Virus record (IMG/VR): IMGVR_UViG_3300034104_003784 | Span: 43,140 to 107,139 of that record | From: a virus | Direction: 5' to 3' (one strand) | Length of the DNA: 64,000 nt | Shown here: positions 10,074 through 22,000 of the stretch, in pieces | How the letters are laid out: every line of letters begins with the position of its first letter | Numbering within the stretch: the first letter of the stretch is position 1 | The notes under the pieces: model-generated | Told to the model about the DNA's origin: nothing | Seen by the model: only the letters and a program-made list of their open reading frames with translations | Databases searched by the model: none | Translations under genes and position numbers: made by a program

Positions 10074-12530
10074 ATGAGAGTTCAAATAACAAAATTACCT
10101 TTAGATAAGGCTGCTTACGGAAAGCAGGTTGATGGTTCATTGTCTTTAAAACCAGGTGCCTTCGGTGGAGCTGATTATAGAAAATTAGATGGTAGATCTT
10201 ATGAAGGAGTTAAAGATACACTAAGTGCTGTACCAAGAGATAAAGCAAATCTAGAAGCTGAAGGTGGGGAAACTGCATTTGGTCCTATAAGTGGTCAATC
10301 AATTCCTGATCATTTAAAGATTGTTGGTAAAAGACATCATGAAGGAGGCGTTCCTTTAAATCTTCCTGATGATACTTTTATCTTTAGTGACACAGCTTCA
10401 TTAAAAATAAATGATGCAAATGTTCTTGCTATGTTTAATAAAACACCTAAGAAAGGTGGTTATACTCCAGCAGAACTTGCAAAGCCTTATAACATAAATA
10501 AATATAAGTCTATATTATTAGATCCTGATAGTGGTAAACTAGAAAGAGATACTGCTACTATAATGATCAAAAACTTTATCATGAAGTTAGGTGCTTTAGC
10601 TTTAGTTCAAGAATCAATGAAAGGTTTTCCTCAAGGTATTCCAGCTATGTCTAAACCTTATATGGAAGTTAATGGAATTTCTGAACAAGATTTAATGCCT
10701 GAGTTAAAAGAACAAGCTGATCAATTAGCCCAATCAATGAATCAAGGTGTTAATCCTGAAATGCCGCAAGAACAAAATCCAATGTTAGCAGAAGAAATGC
10801 AACAAGCTAATCCTATGCAAGCTATGGAAGCAGATCAAGCAATGATGAATCAAGGAGCACAACAAGCTCCGGCTGCACCACAACAAATGCCTAGTGGAGC
10901 TCCAGTAGCTTCACCAGAATCAATGGCTCAAATGCAAGGTGGTATGCCTCCTCCAGAAATGATGCAACAACCTGGTATGATGGCTTATGGAGGAATACCA
11001 TATGCGGCTTATGGAATGCAAATGGGAGGTTATGACTTTCCTTATCATCCTGAACAAATGGCTTACGGTGGTATGCCTAAGTTTGGTGGTCCCGGAGATA
11101 GTCAAGTTACTGTAAATAACATTGGTTCAAAACAAGTTAGTTCACTTTCTTCTGGTTCAGATTGGATTCCTTCTACATCTTCAATAGGAACAAAAGGTCA
11201 ATACAAAATTGTTAAAGGTCAAGCAGTTACTTGGCATGGTGGTGGTGGTGGAGGATCTGCAGATCCAGTAGCTACTGCAAAGGGTGTTTGTAAAAAAATA
11301 CAAGCATCATTAGATATTGATGATATGTTAGTAAGTGTTTTTCCAGGTCATTTAAATGGTCAAAGACCATTTTTAGATACACCTGCAAATACAAAACCAA
11401 ATCCTAACTGGGAAGAAGCAAAACAAAAAGCAATAAACGCAATAATTAGTGATCCTGCTGCTGGTGGTATATATAAAGATTGTATTGAAGGTGTAAAAGG
11501 TAAATCACAAATTGCTGAACATATAGTTAATGAACCTAATGATGAACCATGTTACTGTAAAGATAAAAATGGAAATACAATAAACAATGAAGATGGTACA
11601 CCAAAAGTTGCAAAAAAAGATGAAAATGGAAACTGTATAACTGATGATCCATCATGTGGTGGAGAAACAGAATCTCTTATTTGTAGATGTACTGATCCTG
11701 TGACAGGAGAAGTAAAAGAATTTCCTATTGAAAATGAAGAGCAATGTGTTTGTCAAGATGGAAGTCAAGGACAAGTTGCTGATAAACCACGTTGGAGTGT
11801 TAATGCAAAACTTAATGTTTTAACTAATGCTTTAGCTAATACAGGTGTAGCACGTACAAATGTTGTTCTTCCTCCTGATGCAAAAACATCTGGTGCTTAT
11901 GAATCATTTGATGCAAAATTACATGCTGCAAATTCAGCAGCTAATAATATGAAAAATGCAATCATGTATTCACAAGCAGGTTCTACAGCTGATAAACAAA
12001 AACAAATGGGTGACTTACTAGATAAAGCATTAAATGCTGGAGTAGGTGCAGTAGCTGATGTACAAGCAAGAAATGTAAATACTCAAAATTCAGTCAATGC
12101 AAGAAAGGGACAAATGGATATGGCTGTAAATGAAGCTAGAACTAACATATTGAATCAAGGATTAGCAAATCAAGCTAGAGACCAAAATTTAAGTAGTGCT
12201 CTTAAAACTAAAAGAAACTTTAATACAACAAGAGCTGTAATGGAGGCTAATGATCAAATGGCTAACGTGTATAATAGAAATCAAGTTACTCCACAGTTTA
12301 ATACAGAATATGATTATGGAATGATGTATCATACTGGAGTTGAAAAACCATTGACTGGAGCAACTGGTCCTACCAAAGAAGATATAGTTAGAGAACATAT
12401 GAGAAATGGTATGACTTATGAGAAGGCAAATTACTTAGCACTTAAAGAATTAAAAGGTAAGTTTGGAGGCCAGCTTTATGCAAATGGAGGTTATGTTTAT
12501 GTAGATTCATGGAATCCTTTTATCATGTAA
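10074..12530 (+). CDS. Virion protein with GKRHHEGG module and Cys-rich insert
   Basis: An 818-residue protein. Its N-terminus (MRVQITKLP) resembles the preceding genes. Residues 60-115 contain EGGETAFG, KRHHEGGVPLNLP and FIFSDT, a block I associate with a conserved hypothetical protein of Bacteroidota phages. Residues 205-340 are Gln/Met/Pro-rich with repeated AYGG and MAYGG islands. Residues 490-565 form an unusual Cys-rich segment (CYCKDKNGN, CRCTDP, CVCQDG) that could be disulfide- or metal-stabilised. The C-terminal third is helical and Ala/Asn-rich and ends in LYANGGYVYVDSWNPFIM. The operon position and composition suggest a tail or capsid-associated structural protein. The exact role is unknown. 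Confidence 0.65.
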   Translation: MRVQITKLPLDKAAYGKQVDGSLSLKPGAFGGADYRKLDGRSYEGVKDTLSAVPRDKANLEAEGGETAFGPISGQSIPDHLKIVGKRHHEGGVPLNLPDDTFIFSDTASLKINDANVLAMFNKTPKKGGYTPAELAKPYNINKYKSILLDPDSGKLERDTATIMIKNFIMKLGALALVQESMKGFPQGIPAMSKPYMEVNGISEQDLMPELKEQADQLAQSMNQGVNPEMPQEQNPMLAEEMQQANPMQAMEADQAMMNQGAQQAPAAPQQMPSGAPVASPESMAQMQGGMPPPEMMQQPGMMAYGGIPYAAYGMQMGGYDFPYHPEQMAYGGMPKFGGPGDSQVTVNNIGSKQVSSLSSGSDWIPSTSSIGTKGQYKIVKGQAVTWHGGGGGGSADPVATAKGVCKKIQASLDIDDMLVSVFPGHLNGQRPFLDTPANTKPNPNWEEAKQKAINAIISDPAAGGIYKDCIEGVKGKSQIAEHIVNEPNDEPCYCKDKNGNTINNEDGTPKVAKKDENGNCITDDPSCGGETESLICRCTDPVTGEVKEFPIENEEQCVCQDGSQGQVADKPRWSVNAKLNVLTNALANTGVARTNVVLPPDAKTSGAYESFDAKLHAANSAANNMKNAIMYSQAGSTADKQKQMGDLLDKALNAGVGAVADVQARNVNTQNSVNARKGQMDMAVNEARTNILNQGLANQARDQNLSSALKTKRNFNTTRAVMEANDQMANVYNRNQVTPQFNTEYDYGMMYHTGVEKPLTGATGPTKEDIVREHMRNGMTYEKANYLALKELKGKFGGQLYANGGYVYVDSWNPFIM

Positions 12531-12585
12531 ACTTTCTATGTTTAGTAAACTTAAAAAATTTTAATAGTTTTATAATTAAAAAATT
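12531..12585 (+). other. AT-rich gap before cargo genes, possible late control site
   Basis: A 55-base noncoding gap containing TTAGTAAACTTA, the closest match to the element in the gap at 5,671-5,728, then an A/T run up to the ATG. No host -7 box is visible. These are the only two gaps longer than 15 bases in the structural operon, which is the main reason to suspect a shared signal. Confidence 0.2.
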
Positions 12586-15500
12586 ATGGCACAGTATCCA
12601 CTAGGAGTAACAGATTTTATACCGGATTATCAACCTTACCAACCTGATTTTAATTTTACTACAAATGTTTTACAATTAAAACAAAGTCAGTATGATCAAA
12701 ATTGGAGTAAGCTTAATAACATGTATGGTCAGATTTTAAATGCTCCATTGACACATGATGAAAGTGTAAAAAAAAGAGACAATACATTTAAGAAAATTGA
12801 TTTTAATTTAAAAAGAGTTACAGGTTTGGATCTCTCATTAGATCAAAATGTTCAACAAGCAACTCAGCTTTTTAGACCTTTTTATGAAGATGCTAATCTT
12901 ATGAAAGATATGGCATGGACAAAAAATACTTCAAATGAAAAAGCTATAGGTGAGGGTAAAAGATATTCAACTGATGAAAAAACAAATGATGAATATTGGG
13001 GAGATGGATTAAGATTAATTGATTATAAAATTCAAGAATTTAAGAATACTCCATATGAGCAATTAACAAGTTTTGGTGATGTAAAGTATACACCATATGT
13101 TAATATGGATAAAAAAGCTGCAGAGTTAGCAAAACAATTAAACTATAAAATTAAAAAGACTACACCTCAAGGAGACTGGATTATAACTGAACAAAACGGG
13201 GAGCAAATCATTCCCCCTCTACAGAGTTTGTTTTATTCTATCCTAGGTAAAGATCCTAAGATACAAGAAGTATATGCAGCAAAAGCATATCTAAAAAGAA
13301 AAGATGAAGCAATGGCTAATAAAGATAGGCCAGAGTTTGGTGGTAATGCTGATCTTGCTGAAAAAGCATATCTTAATGAAGCTTTGAATGTATTAAAAAA
13401 ACAAACTGAGTTAACTAAAAGTGATTTAATAAATCAAAAGAAAGTTAATGATAATATGATATCTTCAATTGAGCAATCTATTAAAAATGGTACTGCTCAT
13501 TATACAGCTGAAAGTGCATTAGAAAAATATAAAGATGCCAATGAAAAAATTGGTGAGATGCTAAGTCAAACTGAAAGTGATGAGAAACTTATAACTGATA
13601 ATGTAAATAAGACATTATTAACTGAAGGTGGAGATAAACTATCATTTGATGATTTAAATCAAATGAGAGGTAGAGTTGATGCTGTTATGGCTTCATCATT
13701 ATTACAGACTGATTTAGATGCTGCTATTAGATCCCATGCATTTAATAACTATGAATTAAGTTATGATCCAAATCCATTTGCTGTACAAAGACAAAAGTAT
13801 CAGTATGATTCTGCCTTGATTTCACAAAGACATGCTGGTCAAATGGAATTAGCAGGATACAAGCATCAGTTAGCAATGGAAAAAATTCAGTATCAAGCTG
13901 CATTAAAATCCGGATTATATACAACTGATGGTAAAGGAAACTTAGTAGAGAAAAAAGAACTTACTGAAGTTTTTAATTTAGGTGACTTAGATGGTTTTAC
14001 AAATATGGAAGAAAAGGATAGAGTAAAAATAGATCCTGAAGTTGTAAGAAAAAGTATTGATGATATGTATGCTCAAGAAGGTTCTAATGCTAAAAATCTT
14101 GCTGTTAACCTTTTAAGAGATCTCTATAATGAAAAAACTATAAGTGATGATGATATAAATTATATTATTGATTCTGGTACAATTCCTAATGTAGGTAATG
14201 CTGATATCTTTAAAACTAATAAAGCAGAACTTATTAAATTTATAAAAGGTAATCCTAGAACACAACTTGGAAAAGGTACTAATAATGCACTAGAACATAG
14301 TGATGGTACACCATTAAATGATCAAGAAATCGGAGCTTTATTAAATCAAGGTCAATATGAAACTTCTCTTGAAAAAGAAGATAAAGCTTATTGGAATGAA
14401 GGTACTTATTCAAAGACTGCAAAAGATGGACAAAATAAAATTCAATCTAAAACAGTTTTTACAGACCCTATTACTAAAAAACCATATAGAGCTACTTTTA
14501 ATATACCTACAGCAGAAGAAAAACTTTCTGGTTATAGCAGTACAATAGAACCTGGAAAAACAGATCCTTCTAAAATTACTGACATGACAAAAAGAATGAT
14601 GTTAGTTATGGAAAAAAGAAGAGATAATCCTTATGTATATTATAGCAAAAGTTTTGAACAATTAAGAAATTATAGTAAAACTTTAGATGATTATGCTGGT
14701 GCACAAGCCGCTATAATTGCAAATAAAAAACAAGCTGCTGAAGAAACTATTCAGAAATTAAAAGCACAAGGTTATAACTATGCAGAATATATGTATGATC
14801 ATAATTATAATCCAATTCAAGATGCTGATCAATTTTATAAAAATATTGCAAGAAAAAATCCTGATGCCTTAATACGTGATGATGGTTTTAGTTTTACACA
14901 ATTAGCAAGTGAAGCATTATTAGGTTTTGGAACAGGAGCAGCCGTAGGTGCTCCTACAGGACCAGGTGCTGCATTTACAGGTGGTGTAGGTGCATTATTA
15001 GCTGGAGGAACATACTTAGCAGCTTCAGGAATAGAAGGTATTTATAATATGTTTAGTAGTAATCCTGTTGAAACTATGCGTCTTGTTAATGCTCAAACAG
15101 GTACATTTGGTGAAGAAATGGATCTTGGAGATGAGTTTAATGCAATGAAAGATTCTAAAGTTAAACTTATTGAAAGTTTACAAACTCCTGTTACAGGCGC
15201 ATTTGGAGGAGCTGGTGGTGGTTTAATGAATAAAGGTGCGGCTGCTGTTCAAATTGAACCTGGTGTATATTCACCATCATATGAACATTTTTTACAAGTA
15301 AAAGGTGCTTTAAATAATTTATCATTTAAAGATACTGAAAACAATAGGGTATCATTTTCAGGTGTAAATACTCCTTGGTCAGATCTTAAGGATGGTGCAG
15401 AGGAAAATAACAGAGCATTTGCAGCAATATATTCTGATTTAATGATGAAAGCTGGAGGTAAAATAGATGAGAATTTAAAATCTTTCATTACAGCTGTTGG

Positions 15501-16026
15501 ATCAGTTGGTGGTGGTAGATCTGATAAAGCATCTGTTACATTTAAATTACCAGCAGAATATTTAAAAAAATGGGAACCTACAAGTGATGATAATAAAATT
15601 TGGAAAGACAAGGATGATTATAATAATGTATTAAAGAATGGTATTACTTTAATTACGGATGCTAAAAATTTATTGAATGTTGAGTTATATAAAAACTCAT
15701 TTAAAACCGTAGAACAAATTAGAATTGAAGCTGCTGGTGATAAAGGTGTAGAATATAAAGATCCATTATTTCCTAATTTTAGTCTTAAGTATACAAGAAA
15801 TAAAATGGATCCTTCAACAATGACTGTTCAAGCGCAATGGCCAGAATATGTAGGTCCTGGTAAAGAACCTGAAATGATGACATTAACAAAATCACTTTCT
15901 AATCAAGGAACAAATATTAGAAAATTTAGAGATGAGTTTTTTAGTACAGAGGTTGCAGATGGAAAACTTACAGCCGGTAGTATCATGGTTCAAAATACAC
16001 AATTAATGAAACAATATGGAAAATAA
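12586..16026 (+). CDS. Conserved tail or ejected protein with glycine-zipper hydrophobic segment
   Basis: A 1,146-residue protein starting MAQYPLGVTDFIPDYQPYQP. The N-terminal 100 residues (LQLKQSQYDQNWSKLNNMYG, then VTGLDLSLDQN) match my recollection of a widespread hypothetical protein in crAss-like and related Bacteroidota phages. Residues about 775-822 form a long Gly/Ala-rich hydrophobic stretch (FGTGAAVGAPTGPGAA, GGVGALLAGG) that could insert in a membrane. The remainder looks mostly helical. Its last 11 bases overlap the start of the next gene, so the two are probably translated together. I infer a tail-tube or ejection protein that travels with the giant cargo proteins. No catalytic residues were recognised. 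Confidence 0.6.
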   Translation: MAQYPLGVTDFIPDYQPYQPDFNFTTNVLQLKQSQYDQNWSKLNNMYGQILNAPLTHDESVKKRDNTFKKIDFNLKRVTGLDLSLDQNVQQATQLFRPFYEDANLMKDMAWTKNTSNEKAIGEGKRYSTDEKTNDEYWGDGLRLIDYKIQEFKNTPYEQLTSFGDVKYTPYVNMDKKAAELAKQLNYKIKKTTPQGDWIITEQNGEQIIPPLQSLFYSILGKDPKIQEVYAAKAYLKRKDEAMANKDRPEFGGNADLAEKAYLNEALNVLKKQTELTKSDLINQKKVNDNMISSIEQSIKNGTAHYTAESALEKYKDANEKIGEMLSQTESDEKLITDNVNKTLLTEGGDKLSFDDLNQMRGRVDAVMASSLLQTDLDAAIRSHAFNNYELSYDPNPFAVQRQKYQYDSALISQRHAGQMELAGYKHQLAMEKIQYQAALKSGLYTTDGKGNLVEKKELTEVFNLGDLDGFTNMEEKDRVKIDPEVVRKSIDDMYAQEGSNAKNLAVNLLRDLYNEKTISDDDINYIIDSGTIPNVGNADIFKTNKAELIKFIKGNPRTQLGKGTNNALEHSDGTPLNDQEIGALLNQGQYETSLEKEDKAYWNEGTYSKTAKDGQNKIQSKTVFTDPITKKPYRATFNIPTAEEKLSGYSSTIEPGKTDPSKITDMTKRMMLVMEKRRDNPYVYYSKSFEQLRNYSKTLDDYAGAQAAIIANKKQAAEETIQKLKAQGYNYAEYMYDHNYNPIQDADQFYKNIARKNPDALIRDDGFSFTQLASEALLGFGTGAAVGAPTGPGAAFTGGVGALLAGGTYLAASGIEGIYNMFSSNPVETMRLVNAQTGTFGEEMDLGDEFNAMKDSKVKLIESLQTPVTGAFGGAGGGLMNKGAAAVQIEPGVYSPSYEHFLQVKGALNNLSFKDTENNRVSFSGVNTPWSDLKDGAEENNRAFAAIYSDLMMKAGGKIDENLKSFITAVGSVGGGRSDKASVTFKLPAEYLKKWEPTSDDNKIWKDKDDYNNVLKNGITLITDAKNLLNVELYKNSFKTVEQIRIEAAGDKGVEYKDPLFPNFSLKYTRNKMDPSTMTVQAQWPEYVGPGKEPEMMTLTKSLSNQGTNIRKFRDEFFSTEVADGKLTAGSIMVQNTQLMKQYGK

Positions 16027-19000
16027 CTCTAACAGTTTAGAAAAAAGTGTTGATGATTTATATTCAGGAAAAACATCATTATATGAACCAACTCAATCAT
16101 CTATAACAGGCAAGTTACCTAATCCTTATCAAGTTAAGGAAAGAATAACAGGTTCTTTTCCTGGACCACTACCTTCACAAAGACCCCCTGGTCCACCTAA
16201 TACGTTTGATCCACAAGCTAGAAAACAAGCTTTACAGGATATGTGGGATAGTCAGGTAATGGCTAATGAAGATAAAAACCAATGGGCAAAAGTTTATCAG
16301 TATGATGATGGACCAAAAGGAACTTTTGCTGAAAGATATCATGACTTTAATCAGTGGGGTAAGTCTGAATTTCATCCTAGATATCTTAATAATGAAAATA
16401 AGTTAAATGATAATACTTCATTTTTAGGTGATCTATATAGAACAACTACAGGTGCCGTACTTCCATTAGCATGGAATGGTATTAAAAGTGTATATGCAAG
16501 TCAAACTAAACTTATATCAGATTGGGATTTTTTTAGTGAAGACCAACGTACAGCAGAAGAGTATGATAGAATAACAGCAAGATATCATTCTAGTAAAGAT
16601 AATATAGGTTCATTTATAAATAATTTAACCATGAACCTAGGTTATACAGCAGGTATTATTTCTACAGCTATGTTTGAAAATATTGCTGGTGCTGCATTAG
16701 GAGGACTCATGGGTGCTAAAACAATTGCACCTAGATCTGCTAAAGAATTATGGAATGCCTATAAAGCAGGTGAAGCAGTTGATGGTATAAACACATATAG
16801 TCAATTACTTGATAAATTAGGAAATATAGATGAAGTAAGAAAAGTATGGGAAAAAACTAATGGTATAGGAACAATGCAAAAAGTTCTTACATCAAAAGCA
16901 GGACAAGTTTTAAATCCTTTCAGTAATATGACTGAAGCTTGGTATTCTACTTTAAATAACGCTGATGATTTTACAGGATTTTTTAAAACTGGAAATAAAA
17001 TTGCAAGAACAGCAGGTGCTGCTTATAGAGATTTAAGAAATATAAACTTAGCAGTTTCAGAAGGAAGATTAGAAGCTGGTATGGTTTATAATAATTTATT
17101 TAATGAGTTATATTCAGAGCATTTCACAAGAACAGGTGCACCACCAAGTGAAGAAGAATTAAAAAATATTATTGCACAAGCTAAACAAGCTGGTTATGAA
17201 ACAGCAGCAATGAACTCAGGTTTAATATTTCTTACAAATAAAGTAAGTTTTGATAATATTCTTAATCCACGAATTGGAGCTAAAGGATTTTTACAACAAA
17301 GAATATTAGATTGGAAATCAGTAGGAGGCGGAAGATTTGGAGAACTTGGTAATGTAGTATTTGATGTTGCCGCAAATGAATGGAAGTTTGCTGAGAAAGG
17401 ATTTAAGACTTGGTGGAATGGTTGGAAAACTGATCCTTTCCATAAGTCTGCTTGGGGAACAATTGGTTATTTTAAAAGAAATCTTTTAGAAGGTGCTCAG
17501 GAAGTTTCACAGGAAGCTATTGCATATGCTAATGAAAAATATTATAAAGATACTTTCTATACTAAACCGGTAAGACAAAATCTTATTTCTAAAGCTGCAT
17601 TTGGTGAAGGAACAACACCTTGGACTTTTTATAAAAAAGGTTTGGGTCAACAAATGTCAGGTGAAGGTCTTTCAGTTTTTGCATCTGGTTTATTTATGGG
17701 GGCATTAGCTGGTGGTTTAAATAAAACAATGACTTTTCTATATGAGAAAGCCAATCAGATATTTGATCCAACAAATTATGAATCATACAAAACTAAAAAA
17801 AGTAAAATAGTTGATGATCTTGTAACTGAAATGAATGCATTTGGTGTAGAAGAAATGGTTAACAGTAGACTATTTAATGCAGGTGCTCAAGATATTTTAA
17901 ATAGAGTACAGGAGACAGGGAATAAAAAAGAAAATATGGATGCTGAGTCAGAAGCATTAGCAAATCATATGATGATGCTTAATGAATACGGTGTTCTTGA
18001 TCCATATCTTAATGCAATTGAAAGTTATACAAAAATGACTGATGCTGAGTTTAAAGAAACATTTCCAAAACTAGGTGATAAAGATATTGAAGCTTACAAA
18101 AATAGAATAGGAGAGGTAGTTGCTAAATCAAGGGAAATTAAAAAATCAATAGATACATATAAAAAGATATTTCCAAACCCTATTGATCTATCTAGATATA
18201 GTAAAGATGATCCATTTTATGATGATGCATACATTATGCATAAAGCATGGAATGACAATATTAAATCTGCAGTTTTCTTTAACCAGACATTTAATAATGT
18301 TAGAGAAAGAATGGTTGGTATAATGGATAAACATTATGAAGAAAGACCATTACAAGGAATGACCAAAAGACAATCTGATCTTATACTTAGACCAGAAGAC
18401 ATGTATAATGAAATATCATTATTAAAAAATGAAGCTGATAATCTTATAGCTGTAGGTGATCCTGAATCTAAAAAATTAGCTAAAGCAAAATTAAAAGAAG
18501 CTCAGGCTCTTGAAAATTATTATGTTGCTTATAGTGAGTTTGCAGATTATTATTCTAGAGACAGATATTTTGCAAGAGCAAAAGATAAATTACAGACTCA
18601 GAAGGGTCAAGAAGTTACAGATGAAGAAGTTAATGACTATTTAGATGCAACATTTGGACCTAAAGATGAAGATACTGAAGCAGAAGTTTTATTAAACTTA
18701 GAGAAAGCTTACAATGATGTATTAAAAACTATTTCTGGAAAACCAGATGATTATTTATTTACAGATAAAGTTGATGAAGCATTTGAACTTGTTCTTGATT
18801 TCTATAAATTAAATGATGAGTCTAGAGGTTTAGTAGATGCAATAAACATGCTCAATGATCCACAAGGGTTCATGGATGTTTATAATAGAAATGTAGAGTG
18901 GATGACTGATATCTGGAATAAAAGAGGAGAGTATTATAAAGATATTGTACAGCAAGAACTATCTGACATTGAAGATAATGGTTTACTAAACTGGTTGGCC

Positions 19001-22000
19001 AACCAGGGGATATATATGAGTGTAAATGATTTCCTTCTATGGAGAGATCAAGGTATTCCGCCAACAGAGTTCTATGATGAAAAAAAGAAAATGGGTATTC
19101 CTCAAGGAAGTTTAGCCTATGATACTTACTTAATGAAACTTTTTGAACATAGAAAACTTAAAGATACCACTAAAGAAACTGATAATGAAGCTATAAAACA
19201 AGAAACTGAAACTGCAGTAAATGCTTTATTAAAAAAGAAAGAAAAAGAATTAGCCAACTTAAAAGCTCAGTTTGAAGAAAACTTAGTTAATGAAACGGGT
19301 CAAACCTATGAGGAATGGGAAAAGAAAACTCCAGAAAAACCTGAAGGTAGAACCAAAGAACAAATAGCTGAAGAAATTGATTATCTTAAAAAAGAAATCA
19401 ATGACTTAGAAAGTATTTCAAATGATGAGCTTCTTGGTAAATATGATGCCTATATACAATTAGATCCACCATTATTTACAGAAGAAGAATATCTTTCTGT
19501 TGTAGATGAAATATTAGCTGATCCGGTAGAAGGTAAAAAATTAAAGAAGTATGCTAGAAAATTGTTTAATGAAAGTGATACTGATCCAAATGATCTTGAG
19601 TCAGTAAGACTAGCACAAAACATTTCTTTAACTACTGCTCAAAATAAATATGCATTACCAATATTACTCAATAGAAGGTTATTGCAATTACAAAATGAAA
19701 CTCCAGCGGCAGACTTTGATCCAACACCACCTGTTCAAAAAACAAAATCTTGGGAAGATTATCAAAAACAAATTGAAATCACTGAGAAGAAATATGAAGG
19801 ATTAATAGAGGCTGTAGAGAATAAAATTAAAGAGCCTAGTAAATCTCCTAGAACACCTAAGACAGCTGCTAAAAAACAAACTGAATCTGAAGTAAGTATT
19901 GATACACCTTGGGATGAATTACCAAATGATTTAAAAGCTGAGTTACAGGAAGAATTTGATATATTTTTAACTGCCCCTGAACCAGAAGGTTTGGGTAAAC
20001 GAGCTGATCTAAAAGATATTAACTCATTTGAATATGAGAAATTAAGAAATAGTTGGTTTGCAACAAAAGGTGATAGGATCAAAATGTACAATGAAAGACC
20101 TGTAGATTTTGAATCAGCTCTTCCTAATCTTAAATATATTGAGTTAACTAAAGCTATTACTGAATATAGTTTGACATCATTAAAAATGACAAGAGATCAA
20201 CTTGAAAAAATGCTTGATGCAAACAAAGACAGTGATGGTAATAAATTAAATAACAGTACTAGAACTGCAATTAAAAATGATATAGCTGAATTAAATAAAT
20301 ACATTAAATATTTAAGATCTAATTATATTACAGAAAAAAATAATCAAGCTATTACTTTCACAATCTTCAATGAAATGGTTGTCAATAGACAAAATGAAGT
20401 TGAAAGAATAATGGATGGTAAAAATGTAATAGGTTATAAATTTACTGATAAAGAGGAAAGACCAGAAAGAGTTACAAAAATTACATCTAGAATTAAGAGT
20501 GATATAAAAAATGAACCTGAATTTCCTGGTTATGATCCTGTTAATGAAGATGAAAAAACAAGTAAAAAAGGACCTACACTTTTAAATCTATTTGATGAAA
20601 TCATTAAAAATGATGAGATAAAATCTGAAGAGAAATTGAATTATTTCATGACCTCATTAGAGAATGAGATTAAAAGAGGTAGTTATGCTCAGTTAAATAG
20701 TCAAAGAAAACTTGATATCATTAGAGGAGCTTTATCAAGTAATCTTACAAGAGAGTCTTTGAAAGAAGCAGTGCAAAAAGTGGCATATGATGAGTCTACA
20801 ATAGCAGGTAATACTGTTGATGATATGACTAGAGAGTCATTTAGAATTGGTCCTGATGGTAAATTTATGAAGCCTGAAAAGTCTTCTAAAATAAATCAAT
20901 TATCTTATGATAACCTATTTGGTGATAATGGAATAATTACTGAGCTTCAAGATTCTGTTATAGACGGCAAATACAAAATCTTATCAAGTGATGTTTTAAT
21001 ATTTGATAAAACTTTACTTAACTCATTGGGGTTAGTAGGAGCCATGGACTTAATAGCATTCAATAGAGAAACCGGTGACTTGGTTATTATAGATGTTAAA
21101 ACAAGTAAGAACTGGACTAACTTTAGTGATGAAGATAATAAGTATAGTAAAAAATTAGACTATAGGATTCAGTTATCTATTTATAGAACATTGTTATATA
21201 ACATGACTGGTATCTTAGCTAAGACTATATCTATACTTCCTGTAGAAACTAAAACTGATATGGACGGTAATATAAGTTACGCTGTCTCAGCTGCAAATCA
21301 GGTAAATGCCCCTCTAATTAGAAATCTACAATCTAAGTTGTCTACACTTGAGAAAGCCAAAACTAAAGATACTAAAGCTATCAGTGCACTTGAGAATGAA
21401 CTTAAAAATCTTAAGAAAAGTGTATTAGCACCATTAGAGCCAGTAGCACCAGAGGTACTTGCAAAGTATGGTATTGAAATGATTGAACCAAATTTACCTG
21501 AAGAATTAAAACAAGAAGGTAAAGCAAAACCGGGACCTGTAAAACCAATACCATCTGATCCAAAAATTGAAGCTAAGAAAGCAGAAATAGAGCAATTAAA
21601 AGCTGAAAGAAGTGCTTTAGAACAACTAGAGCAAGAAGATTCTAATGCAGTACAAAGTGTTTTAAATAATGCAATTGATAAAATAAAAAACAAAGTTACT
21701 GCGTTTAATTATCAAACAAACAGTTTAGCTCAAGGAGAATTTGTAACATTAAATAATAATTCAAATTTTGGTCCATTTACAAAAGAAGATATATCTAAAG
21801 ATTTAATAAATTATTTAGATAGAGAGAATACAGGTTATGTTTTTGGGAAAGCAAATGATGGTTCTTATCTATTAGAAATTAGAGCAAATCTAGGTAAAGG
21901 TTTAGCTACTGATAGACCTGGAAATACTTTTAGAATTTATATGAACATTAATGCAAATGAAAAAGAAGTTAAAGACTTTGCTGAAAAAGTATTAAGTGTT

